The notes: generated by a model from the letters alone, not told the origin. DNA of 6,608 bases from Lachnospiraceae bacterium (GCA_014804225.1 JAAVAF010000093.1:1-6608), one strand, 5' to 3'. Positions 1-5,450 are shown, numbered from the stretch's first letter. Numbers and translations: made by a program.

Positions 1-101
1 ATACCATAGAGGAGCAGATTGCGATTGCAAAACATAAGGCAGGCATCGGTGAGAAGGAAGACATTACACTCGAACGATTTGAAGTGATCAGGCATTATTA
101 G
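1..101 (+). CDS. 3' end of an unidentified gene (partial, C-terminal 32 aa)
   Basis: An open frame enters from the left edge (complete codons start at base 3) and ends at TAG 99-101. The visible tail is 32 residues, rich in Glu and Lys, and finishes with ...LERFEVIRHY. I do not recognise the family. That it is a real gene end is supported by a Rho-independent terminator starting about 16 nt after the stop, and by the convergent tyrA beyond it. No membrane segment or known motif is visible in so short a piece. Function cannot be assigned from this window. Confidence 0.65.
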   Translation, partial: TIEEQIAIAKHKAGIGEKEDITLERFEVIRHY

Positions 102-116
102 CATTGTTCAATCCTT

Positions 117-151
117 AAAAGGCTATAACAAGCAAACGGTTATAGCTTTTT
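117..151 (+). terminator. Rho-independent terminator, probably bidirectional
   Basis: An 8-bp perfect stem, GCTATAAC (122-129) and GTTATAGC (139-146), has a 9-nt loop and is followed by TTTTT. It is preceded by AAAAG, so the minus strand reads the same stem followed by CCTTTT. It sits just after the partial gene and downstream of the convergent tyrA, and could end transcripts of both. Confidence 0.75.
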
Positions 152-239
152 ACGCTATAGGAAATTGCGATAACGTAAATCATTTAAGAAAGAATTTGCT
201 TTGCAAATTCTTTGAATGCAAGCTGCTGAGCTTGCGTTT
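152..239 (+). repeat. Copy 1 of a two-hairpin intergenic repeat
   Basis: This is the diverged copy of the element found twice more at 1422-1599. From CTATAG (155) onward it differs from copy 3 by about four substitutions and a one-base insertion. Hairpin 1 is AGAATTTGC/GCAAATTCT around 192-210. Hairpin 2 is AATGCAAGC (215-223), loop TGCTGA, GCTTGCGTT (230-238). The T-for-C change in hairpin 2 keeps a G-U pair. The final T-run has been lost here, because the stop codon of tyrA (minus strand, 238-240) overlaps the last bases. Read on the minus strand it could act as a 3' stabilising structure or weak terminator for tyrA. Confidence 0.85.
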
Positions 240-1332
240 ATTTCCGTTGATATACGGCGTAGCTTAGACTTTGCAAAAGCGATACTGCCTCTGCAAGCGC
301 TGCTTCCTCGTAAAATTCGACACGCAGAACGCCTTCCTCAAATTCGCGATTGTTGACAATTCCGATATTTTTAATAGAGATATCGGCTTTTGCAAGGAGC
401 GTGGCGATTGCGGCGAGAGAACCTGCCTCGTCGGGAATATCAATGTAGCAGGCGTATATTTTTTTGATGGGACCTTTTGGCGCATCGGCAAAAGAGTCAC
501 GGTATTCCTTTGACGCTTTGAACAAGTCATAGGTATAGCCCGACTGCTTTGCGCGGACCGCCGTGCTGATGTCCTGTAAGGAACGGATATAGTCGTCGAG
601 CAAATCCGCGATATTTTCCGTGTTGGACATACAGATGGACTCCCACATGTCGGGAGAGGACGACGCAATGCGCGTAATATCCTTAAACCCGCCCGCGGCG
701 ATAAGTTTCATGGTGCATTCCTCCGAATCGTGGTCATGCACCAAGTTTGCGAGCGCGGCAGCCACCAAATGCGGCACATGGCTTATGGCAGCAGTTACAT
801 AGTCGTGCTCTTTGTGCTTTAAGATCAGGGGAATTGCTCCCGTTTTTTTGACAAGCGAATAATACTCGGCAACAGCATCCTTGGGAACGTCTTCGGTGGG
901 CGTAAGAATATAGTATGCGTTTTCCAGAATCAGCGGATTGGCGTTTGCAAAGCCTGTCTTTTCACTTCCTGTCATGGGGTGTCCGCCGATAAAGTTTGTC
1001 GTAAGTCCTAACCGTTCAACTGTTTCGTGTATAGAGCCTTTGACGCTTCCGACATCTGTTATAATCGTTTTTTCGGAAATGATTGGCTTTAACTGCTCCA
1101 GAAACCGATTATTGACGGCGACGGGCGCACACAAAAAAATCATGTCGCAGTCATGAAAACGGTTGTCAATTTCTGTGGTTCCCTCGTCAATCGCACCTGC
1201 CGCAAGCGCTTCGTCCAACGTTTCCTGTCTGCGCGCATAAGCGATGATTTTTGCATGTGGGTTGATCTGTTTGATTGCAAGGGCGATGGAACCGCCAATC
1301 AGTCCCAGACTGAAAAAGCCAAATGTATTCAT
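238..1332 (-). CDS. tyrA: Prephenate dehydrogenase with C-terminal ACT domain (TyrA)
   Basis: 364 aa. It oxidatively decarboxylates prephenate to 4-hydroxyphenylpyruvate with NAD+, the committed step to tyrosine, in the cytoplasm. The N-terminal Rossmann fold opens with FSLGLIGGS (residues 7-15). The prephenate dehydrogenase signatures GGHPMTGSEKTGF (116-128, His118) and SHVPHL (184-189, His185 and His188) are intact, followed by the helical dimer domain. Residues about 292-357 form an ACT domain (IPDEAGSLAAIATLLAKADI), as in Bacillus-type TyrA, implying feedback by an aromatic amino acid. Length is normal for TyrA plus ACT. The ATG at 1332 is preceded by AAAGGA (1348-1343) at 10 nt spacing. 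It appears monocistronic here. One oddity: the first Gly of the GxGxxG nucleotide-binding motif is Ser8 (AGT). Its own promoter carries a palindrome suggestive of repression. Confidence 0.95.
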   Translation of the reverse strand: MNTFGFFSLGLIGGSIALAIKQINPHAKIIAYARRQETLDEALAAGAIDEGTTEIDNRFHDCDMIFLCAPVAVNNRFLEQLKPIISEKTIITDVGSVKGSIHETVERLGLTTNFIGGHPMTGSEKTGFANANPLILENAYYILTPTEDVPKDAVAEYYSLVKKTGAIPLILKHKEHDYVTAAISHVPHLVAAALANLVHDHDSEECTMKLIAAGGFKDITRIASSSPDMWESICMSNTENIADLLDDYIRSLQDISTAVRAKQSGYTYDLFKASKEYRDSFADAPKGPIKKIYACYIDIPDEAGSLAAIATLLAKADISIKNIGIVNNREFEEGVLRVEFYEEAALAEAVSLLQSLSYAVYQRK

Positions 1333-1376
1333 AATATTAAAATCCTTTCGTATTTAAGTCCTTCGTATTCAATATG

Positions 1377-1405
1377 ATTATTACACTTTAAAGTGTTAAA
1401 GTCAA
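1377..1405 (-). promoter_or_regulatory. Predicted sigma-A promoter of tyrA
   Basis: On the minus strand, TTGACT (1405-1400) is followed by a 17-nt spacer and AATAAT (1382-1377). Transcription would start near 1370, giving a leader of about 38 nt before the tyrA ATG. The -35 box matches consensus at 5 of 6 positions. The leader contains a near-duplicated AATACGAAAGGA / AATACGAAGGA sequence, so two Shine-Dalgarno-like AAGGA cores are present (1348-1343 and 1363-1359); the closer one has correct spacing. Confidence 0.65.
1383..1396. promoter_or_regulatory. Perfect 14-bp palindrome, candidate operator at tyrA
   Basis: ACACTTTAAAGTGT is exactly self-complementary and lies wholly inside the 17-bp spacer between the predicted -35 and -10 boxes of tyrA. 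A dimeric repressor bound here would block RNA polymerase. The cognate regulator is not in the window and I do not recognise the motif as a known family box. Confidence 0.5.
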
Positions 1406-1421
1406 CTGAAATGTAATTTTT

Positions 1422-1510
1422 ATTCTATAGGAAATTGCGATAGCATAAACCACTTAAGAAAGAATTTGCTTGCAAATTCTTTGAACGCAAGCTGCTGAGC
1501 TTGCGTTTTT
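1422..1510 (+). repeat. Copy 2 of the two-hairpin repeat (tandem with copy 3)
   Basis: This 89-bp unit differs from copy 3 by one base (C1453 versus T1542). Order: a conserved head CTATAGGAAATTGCGATAGC, then hairpin 1 (AAAGAATTTGC 1459-1469 / GCAAATTCTTT 1472-1482), then hairpin 2 (AACGCAAGC 1484-1492, loop TGCTGA, GCTTGCGTT 1499-1507) with a T-run on the plus strand. Hairpin 2 plus T-run has the form of an intrinsic terminator. It lies between divergent genes, so it does not end any visible gene; that suggests a dispersed element rather than a gene's own terminator. Confidence 0.9.
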
Positions 1511-1599
1511 ATTCTATAGGAAATTGCGATAGCATAAACCATTTAAGAAAGAATTTGCTTGCAAATTCTTTGAACGCAAGCTGCTGAGCTTGCGTTTTT
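1511..1599 (+). repeat. Copy 3 of the two-hairpin repeat, with intact terminator-like end
   Basis: Directly abuts copy 2 head to tail. Hairpin 2 is at 1573-1581 / 1588-1596 and is followed by a seven-T run that continues to base 1601, the best terminator tail of the three copies. It ends about 20 nt upstream of the -35 box of the EF-G-like gene and so would insulate that gene from plus-strand read-through. Confidence 0.9.
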
Positions 1600-1649
1600 T
1601 TACTATATTGCACAAAAAAGATTGAACTATTTCGCACAATATAGTAAAA
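1598..1649. repeat. 13-bp inverted repeat spanning the EF-G-like gene promoter
   Basis: TTTTACTATATTG (1598-1610) and CAATATAGTAAAA (1637-1649) are perfect inverted copies separated by 26 bp. The right arm covers the -10 box of the predicted promoter and the left arm lies upstream of the -35. GCACAA also occurs twice inside (1610-1615 and 1634-1639). Possible roles are an operator pair, a DNA structure, or the remnant of a small element; the sequence does not decide. Confidence 0.55.
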
Positions 1650-1650
1650 T
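1622..1650 (+). promoter_or_regulatory. Predicted promoter of the EF-G-like gene
   Basis: TTGAAC (1622-1627), a 17-nt spacer, and TAAAAT (1645-1650). The start site would be near 1657, at a small inverted repeat TTATCA (1655-1660) / TGATAA (1666-1671) that could form a short stem at the 5' end of the mRNA. AGGAGG (1681-1686) follows, 8 nt before the ATG. Confidence 0.6.
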
Positions 1651-1694
1651 TTAATTATCAGTGATTGATAAAATCAAAATAGGAGGTAACTGTA

Positions 1695-3785
1695 ATGAAT
1701 GTTTACACAACTGATAAAATCAGAAATGTAGTTTTATTGGGACACGGGGGTGCAGGAAAGACGACGCTCGTGGAATCTATGGCATATTTGGCAGGTATCA
1801 CTTCACGTATGGGAAAAGTGGAGGATGGAAATACTGTCAGTGACTTTGGCAAGGAAGAGCAGAAACGGAAAATTTCAATCAGCACATCAGTCGTACCTAT
1901 TGAGTGGGAGGGTACAAAGATCAATGTACTCGACACACCCGGCTATTTTGATTTTATAGGCGAGGTTGAGGAGGCGATCAGCGCGGCAGATGCAGCAGTT
2001 ATTATCGTTTCCGGAAAATCAGGCGTTGAGGCAGGTACCGAGAAAGCATGGGAGCTTTGCGAGAAGTACAAATTGCCAAGAATGATATACGTTACGGGGA
2101 TGGACGCGGACAACGCATCGTTCAAGAACGCGGTTGAAAAATTGACGGAGATGTATGGAAAGAAAATCGCGCCGTTCCATTTTCCAATCAGAGAGAACGA
2201 GAAATTTGTCGGTTATGTAAACGTTGTGAGTGAAACGGGAAACCGTTGGAAGGGAAAAGAAGTTGAAGAGTGTGAGATACCCGATTACAGCAAGGAGAAT
2301 CTCTCGCTTTACAAGGATACGCTGATGGAAGCGGTTGCGGAAACCAGCGAGGAGTTTATGGAGCGTTACTTTGGCGGTGAAACGTTCACGGAAAATGAGA
2401 TTCGTGCGGCGCTTCGAACAAATGTTATGGACGGTTCCATCGTGCCGATTAGTATGGGTTCGAGCTTATTGTGCCAAGGTACATATACGCTTTTGGACGA
2501 TATTGTGAAATATATGCCAAGTCCGGAAAACAGACAGATTGCGGGCTTTAACATGAAGACAAACGAAGTCTTTGAGGCAAATTATGATTTCTCCAAGGCA
2601 AAATCCGCATATGTGTTTAAGACGATCGTAGACCCGTTCATCGGTAAGTACTCACTGATTAAGGTTTGTTCGGGCGTATTTAAGTCGGATGATGTGATCT
2701 ACAATAAGGATAAGGACGTAGAGGAGAAAGTGAATAAGCTCTATGTTTTGCAGGGCAGCAAGCCGGTTGAAATCAGTGAGCTTCATGCAGGCGATATCGG
2801 CGCGATTGCAAAGCTTACGGCGGCGAGAACGGGCAATACGCTTTCCACAAAGGCAACGGTTATCGAGTACGGTAAGTTTGAGATTTCAAAGCCGTATACG
2901 TCAATGCGTTACAAAGTGCCGAACAAGGGTGATATCGATAAGGTGTCACAGGCATTGCAGAAGCTTTCGCATGAGGATCAGACACTTAAGGTTGTCAATG
3001 ATACGGAAAACAGACAGACGTTACTCTACGGTATCGGAGAGCAGCAGCTTGACATTATCCAGAGCCGTCTGCTGAATGAATATAAGTGTGAGATTGAGCT
3101 TACTAAACCGAAGGTTGCATTTAAAGAAACGATTAAGAAGAAATCTGATGTGGAATACAAATACAAAAAGCAGTCGGGCGGACATGGTCAGTATGGTCAT
3201 GTAAAGATGCGCTTTGAGCCGTCAGGTGATTTGGAAACACCGTATGTATTTGAACAGGAAGTTGTCGGCGGTTCCGTTCCGAAGAATTACTTCCCCGCAG
3301 TCGAGAAAGGTATGCAGGATTCTGTAATCAAGGGACCTCTTGCGGCATATCCGGTTGTGGGCGTAAAGGGTATTCTTTATGATGGTTCTTATCACCCGGT
3401 AGATTCATCGGAGCAGGCGTTTAAGATGGCGTCGGTTCAGGCGTTTAAGAAAGGTTTTATGGAGGCTGGTCCAGTGCTCTTGGAGCCGATTGCAAATCTG
3501 AAGGTGACAGTGCCTGACAGATATACGGGTGATATTATGGGCGATTTGAACAAGCGCAGAGGCAGAGTGCTTGGCATGAACCCGATCGGAAACGGAAAAC
3601 AGGTGATTGAGGCGGATATTCCCATTATGGAGCTTTCCGGTTATTGTACGACACTGCGTTCTATGACGGGTGGACGTGGAAATTTTGAGTACGAAATTGT
3701 ACGCTATGAGCAGACGCCAAGCGATGTACAGGCGGCAGAAGTTGCGGCGCGTGCGGCGAAGGTGGCTGAGAATAGTGCGGAATAG
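1695..3785 (+). CDS. Elongation factor G paralogue (EF-G-2 type translational GTPase)
   Basis: 696 aa, full EF-G length. GTPase domain: P-loop GHGGAGKT (16-23), switch I region KRKISIS (57-63), G3 DTPGY (80-84), G4 position TGMD (134-137), G5 position SMGSS (253-257). Then the beta-barrel domain II (about 300-375), domain III (about 397-465), domain IV with SGGHGQYGHV near 493 and the tip HPVDSSEQAFK (His567, equivalent to the conserved tip His of EF-G), and domain V (about 595-680, EPIANLKVTVPDRYTGDI). The P-loop form, RK.SI switch and Tyr84 in place of the usual DTPGH His mark the EF-G-like paralogue family (Thermus EF-G-2 type), not the main fusA; canonical fusA normally lies beside rpsL, rpsG and tuf, absent here. 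The G4 motif has TG where NKxD is expected, so guanine binding may differ. Likely a ribosome-binding GTPase; exact job unknown. Start chosen by AGGAGG at 8 nt. Single-gene unit with its own promoter and terminator. Confidence 0.92.
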   Translation: MNVYTTDKIRNVVLLGHGGAGKTTLVESMAYLAGITSRMGKVEDGNTVSDFGKEEQKRKISISTSVVPIEWEGTKINVLDTPGYFDFIGEVEEAISAADAAVIIVSGKSGVEAGTEKAWELCEKYKLPRMIYVTGMDADNASFKNAVEKLTEMYGKKIAPFHFPIRENEKFVGYVNVVSETGNRWKGKEVEECEIPDYSKENLSLYKDTLMEAVAETSEEFMERYFGGETFTENEIRAALRTNVMDGSIVPISMGSSLLCQGTYTLLDDIVKYMPSPENRQIAGFNMKTNEVFEANYDFSKAKSAYVFKTIVDPFIGKYSLIKVCSGVFKSDDVIYNKDKDVEEKVNKLYVLQGSKPVEISELHAGDIGAIAKLTAARTGNTLSTKATVIEYGKFEISKPYTSMRYKVPNKGDIDKVSQALQKLSHEDQTLKVVNDTENRQTLLYGIGEQQLDIIQSRLLNEYKCEIELTKPKVAFKETIKKKSDVEYKYKKQSGGHGQYGHVKMRFEPSGDLETPYVFEQEVVGGSVPKNYFPAVEKGMQDSVIKGPLAAYPVVGVKGILYDGSYHPVDSSEQAFKMASVQAFKKGFMEAGPVLLEPIANLKVTVPDRYTGDIMGDLNKRRGRVLGMNPIGNGKQVIEADIPIMELSGYCTTLRSMTGGRGNFEYEIVRYEQTPSDVQAAEVAARAAKVAENSAE

Positions 3786-3816
3786 TGTAAAAAATAGGAT
3801 AAAATAAACAATTGTG

Positions 3817-3855
3817 AAACCGCTCGAAGTGATTTGGATTACTTCGGGCGGTTTT
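3817..3855 (+). terminator. Strong Rho-independent terminator of the EF-G-like gene
   Basis: AAACCGCTCGAAGTGAT (3817-3833), loop TTGG, ATTACTTCGGGCGGTTT (3838-3854): a 17-bp stem with two G-U pairs, ending in TTTT (3852-3855). It starts 31 nt after the stop codon. On the minus strand the stem is followed by CACAATTGTTT, a poor tail, but it could still slow kinase read-through transcripts. Confidence 0.85.
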
Positions 3856-3863
3856 AATGAGGC

Positions 3864-3892
3864 TTTACACTTTTGGTATTATCTATTATAAT
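3864..3892 (+). promoter_or_regulatory. Promoter of small gene A
   Basis: TTTACA (3864-3869), 17-nt spacer, and perfect TATAAT (3887-3892). The same architecture, including the flanking CTTTACACTTTT, recurs upstream of gene B at 6287-6316, while the spacer itself is different. Such conservation of boxes but not spacer supports a functional promoter. Confidence 0.8.
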
Positions 3893-3893
3893 G

Positions 3894-3918
3894 AAGTTGT
3901 AACAATCAATACAGATTA
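3894..3918 (+). promoter_or_regulatory. Conserved leader of small gene A
   Basis: AAGTTGTAACAATCA (3894-3908) and ACAGATTA (3911-3918) are found in the same order, with a 2-nt gap between them, downstream of the gene B promoter (6318-6332 and 6335-6342). The expected start site, near 3899, falls inside the short dyad TTGT-A-ACAA (3897-3905). It may be an operator or a 5' UTR element; being outside the core promoter and coding region, its conservation is notable, although recent duplication could also explain it. Confidence 0.55.
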
Positions 3919-3937
3919 AAAGAAAGTAGGTGATTGT

Positions 3938-4129
3938 ATGCCAACTGGTATTGAAGTTACGAAAGCAGCGCTTGACGATTTCAAAAAAATCCAGCGATAT
4001 ATGCTTTTAGCAAGAGAAGAAAACGCTACAAAAACATATGCAGAATTGAAAGACGAATATTTGACATTAAAAGCGATTTTGAATGTGTCGGGGGTCAATC
4101 TCACAGACATTGACAAAATAAAAGAATAA
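3938..4129 (+). CDS. Small protein A, 63 aa, family of unknown function
   Basis: I do not recognise this family. The protein is charged, predicted largely helical, with no signal peptide, membrane segment or Cys. A central RYMLLAREE and a Leu-rich segment (AELKDEYLTLKAILNVSG) suggest a helical hairpin or coiled coil. It is supported as a gene by a consensus promoter, a conserved leader, a GTAGGTG ribosome site shared with gene C, and 13 identities out of 24 with the N-terminus of gene C (including FKKIQRYM). It runs convergent to the histidine kinase gene with 7 nt between stop codons. There is no terminator in that gap; the nearest plus-strand terminator-like hairpin lies inside the kinase gene at 4245-4279. 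Likely cytoplasmic. Function unknown. Confidence 0.8.
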   Translation: MPTGIEVTKAALDDFKKIQRYMLLAREENATKTYAELKDEYLTLKAILNVSGVNLTDIDKIKE

Positions 4130-4136
4130 GCAAAAA

Positions 4137-5438
4137 TTACGGCAGTCTAACGGTAAACACCGTCCCTGTATCCGATGTCTGATTATCTGCGACGGAAATG
4201 CTTCCGCCGTGTGCGGCGACAATTTCATATGCGATGGATAACCCAAGTCCGAAGTGATCTTTTTCACTTCGGGCTTTTTCACTTCTGTAAAAGCGCTCAA
4301 AAATGTGTCCTTTTTCGTGGTCACTGATTCCGACACCGGTGTCAGAAATTTTAATCATAAAACGTTTTTTCTCATAAGAGAGCGCGGCAGTCACCTTGCC
4401 GTTTTCGGGGGTATAGCTGATTGCATTGTGCAACAGAATGGTAATAATCTGCGCAATACGCTCCGCGTCGCAGTAGCAAAGGGGAAGATGCGTATCGGGG
4501 AGTGTGACCGAAAGACGGATATTTTTTTCGACGGCAAGATGTTCAAATGCCTCACAAGTATTGAGCAGCAGTGTATCAAGTTCTGTGGGAACTTTGCGGA
4601 TATCGAGATGTCCCGCATCACGACTTGAGAGGGTAAGCATATCGCTTAAAAGGCGGGAGCTGCGCAGCGATTCGTTTCTGACAGTGTTTAGATCATGTCT
4701 TAAATTTATGACATTCGTGTCAGATTTTTCGCTGTCAAGGAATGAAATTTTATGCAAAGCTGATTCGGCACAGGAGAGAATCACGGCGAGAGGCGTGCGC
4801 AGCTCGTGGGAAGCCGCCGCCACGAAACGGTTTTGCCGGATACGGTTTTCTTCAATGGGTTTTAACAGTTTTCCCGTATAAATCCATGAAAAAATCCAAA
4901 TTGCGATAAGTGCAAAAAATACAATCACGGTATAGACAAGGCGTTGTCTGAAAATCTGCTGCCGGATGCCGGAGAGTGGGATTGCAATCAGCATTTCAAG
5001 GGGAGATTTGTCCTGCATGACAGTGATGACAAAGCAAGAATAGTCGGAAACAGTAAATGACTGATAGTAGCATTTGTAGGAAATATTGCCGCGCGCAGGG
5101 GGCTCATTGTTCCTGTAATATGTCCAGATGTCATTGAGGAGCGCGGTACGCTGCGTGTCTGTCTGCTTGGTGTCGAACAAAGAAGGGGTGCCGTTGTCAA
5201 GTAGTGAGATATAGCATTTATGAACTGTTTCAAGCTGCGAAAGCCACGCATGCGAGATTATGCTCTGATTATCCAGCTGGACAGCAATATTGTAGATATC
5301 GGACTGAAAGGAATAACGTTGGTTTTCTATCAGATTTTTTTCTGAGGTATAGAGATAGCCGAAAGTCATTATGATTAAGATGAGTGTGGTGATTCCGCCG
5401 CTTAGGAGTGTCAGACGGATACGGACTTTTTGGAACAT
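4137..5438 (-). CDS. Membrane sensor histidine kinase
   Basis: 433 aa, the sensor of a two-component pair. TM1 is at about 9-30 and TM2 at about 167-188, bounding an extracytoplasmic sensor of about 135 residues with Cys75, Cys123 and Cys135. No HAMP domain is evident: the H-box ASHELRTPLA (His211, the phosphorylation site) follows TM2 by about 20 residues. The HATPase domain has the N-box LLHNAISYTP (Asn338), G1 DTGVG (366-370), F-box ERFYR (381-385) and G2 GLGLS (397-401). The ATP lid contains an imperfect internal repeat SEKAR-SEKDH from a 15-nt tandem duplication. The stimulus cannot be read from the sequence. The ATG is preceded by GGGGGGAT, and lies 12 nt after the regulator stop codon, so the two are co-transcribed. 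All catalytic residues are present, so it should be active. Confidence 0.93.
   Translation of the reverse strand: MFQKVRIRLTLLSGGITTLILIIMTFGYLYTSEKNLIENQRYSFQSDIYNIAVQLDNQSIISHAWLSQLETVHKCYISLLDNGTPSLFDTKQTDTQRTALLNDIWTYYRNNEPPARGNISYKCYYQSFTVSDYSCFVITVMQDKSPLEMLIAIPLSGIRQQIFRQRLVYTVIVFFALIAIWIFSWIYTGKLLKPIEENRIRQNRFVAAASHELRTPLAVILSCAESALHKISFLDSEKSDTNVINLRHDLNTVRNESLRSSRLLSDMLTLSSRDAGHLDIRKVPTELDTLLLNTCEAFEHLAVEKNIRLSVTLPDTHLPLCYCDAERIAQIITILLHNAISYTPENGKVTAALSYEKKRFMIKISDTGVGISDHEKGHIFERFYRSEKARSEKDHFGLGLSIAYEIVAAHGGSISVADNQTSDTGTVFTVRLP
4245..4279 (+). terminator. Terminator-like hairpin antisense within the kinase gene
   Basis: AAGTCCGAAGTGA (4245-4257), loop TCTTTT, TCACTTCGGGCTT (4264-4276), then TTT to 4279. 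The 13-bp stem has a single G-U pair and ends in a five-T run, so on the plus strand it has the full form of an intrinsic terminator. It lies about 116 nt past the stop of gene A and is the first such structure after it. On the other strand these bases encode the kinase ATP lid up to the Gly-rich G2 box. Confidence 0.5.
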
Positions 5439-5450
5439 GGTAATCCCCCC

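Noticed and set aside
264..668. Minus-strand 134-codon ORF in another frame of tyrA
   Set aside because: It overlaps the tyrA ACT and dimer domains in the wrong frame and has an Arg/Ser/Pro-rich composition with no recognisable motif.
152..1599. CRISPR array
   Set aside because: The three 89-bp units are too long, two abut without spacers, and they contain terminator hairpins; no cas gene is present.
1601..1640. Fourth, degenerate copy of the 89-bp repeat after copy 3
   Set aside because: Only a vague resemblance (ACTATATTGC to CTATAGGAAATTGC) is visible and neither hairpin is present.
1651..1694. Riboswitch or long structured leader before the EF-G-like gene
   Set aside because: The predicted leader is under 40 nt and holds just one 6-bp dyad, too little for any riboswitch class.
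2743..3075. Plus-strand 110-codon ORF inside the EF-G-like gene
   Set aside because: It is out of frame with domains II-III of an intact EF-G protein, extremely Arg/Ser-rich and has no start signal.
3916..4116. Minus-strand 66-codon ORF opposite small gene A
   Set aside because: Gene A on the plus strand has promoter, leader, ribosome site and a paralogue; the opposite frame has none.
4254..4881. Plus-strand ORFs of 124 and 125 codons opposite the kinase gene
   Set aside because: They lie antisense to well-conserved kinase domains, overlap each other in different frames, lack ribosome sites and show low-complexity Ser/Arg-rich translations typical of shadow frames.
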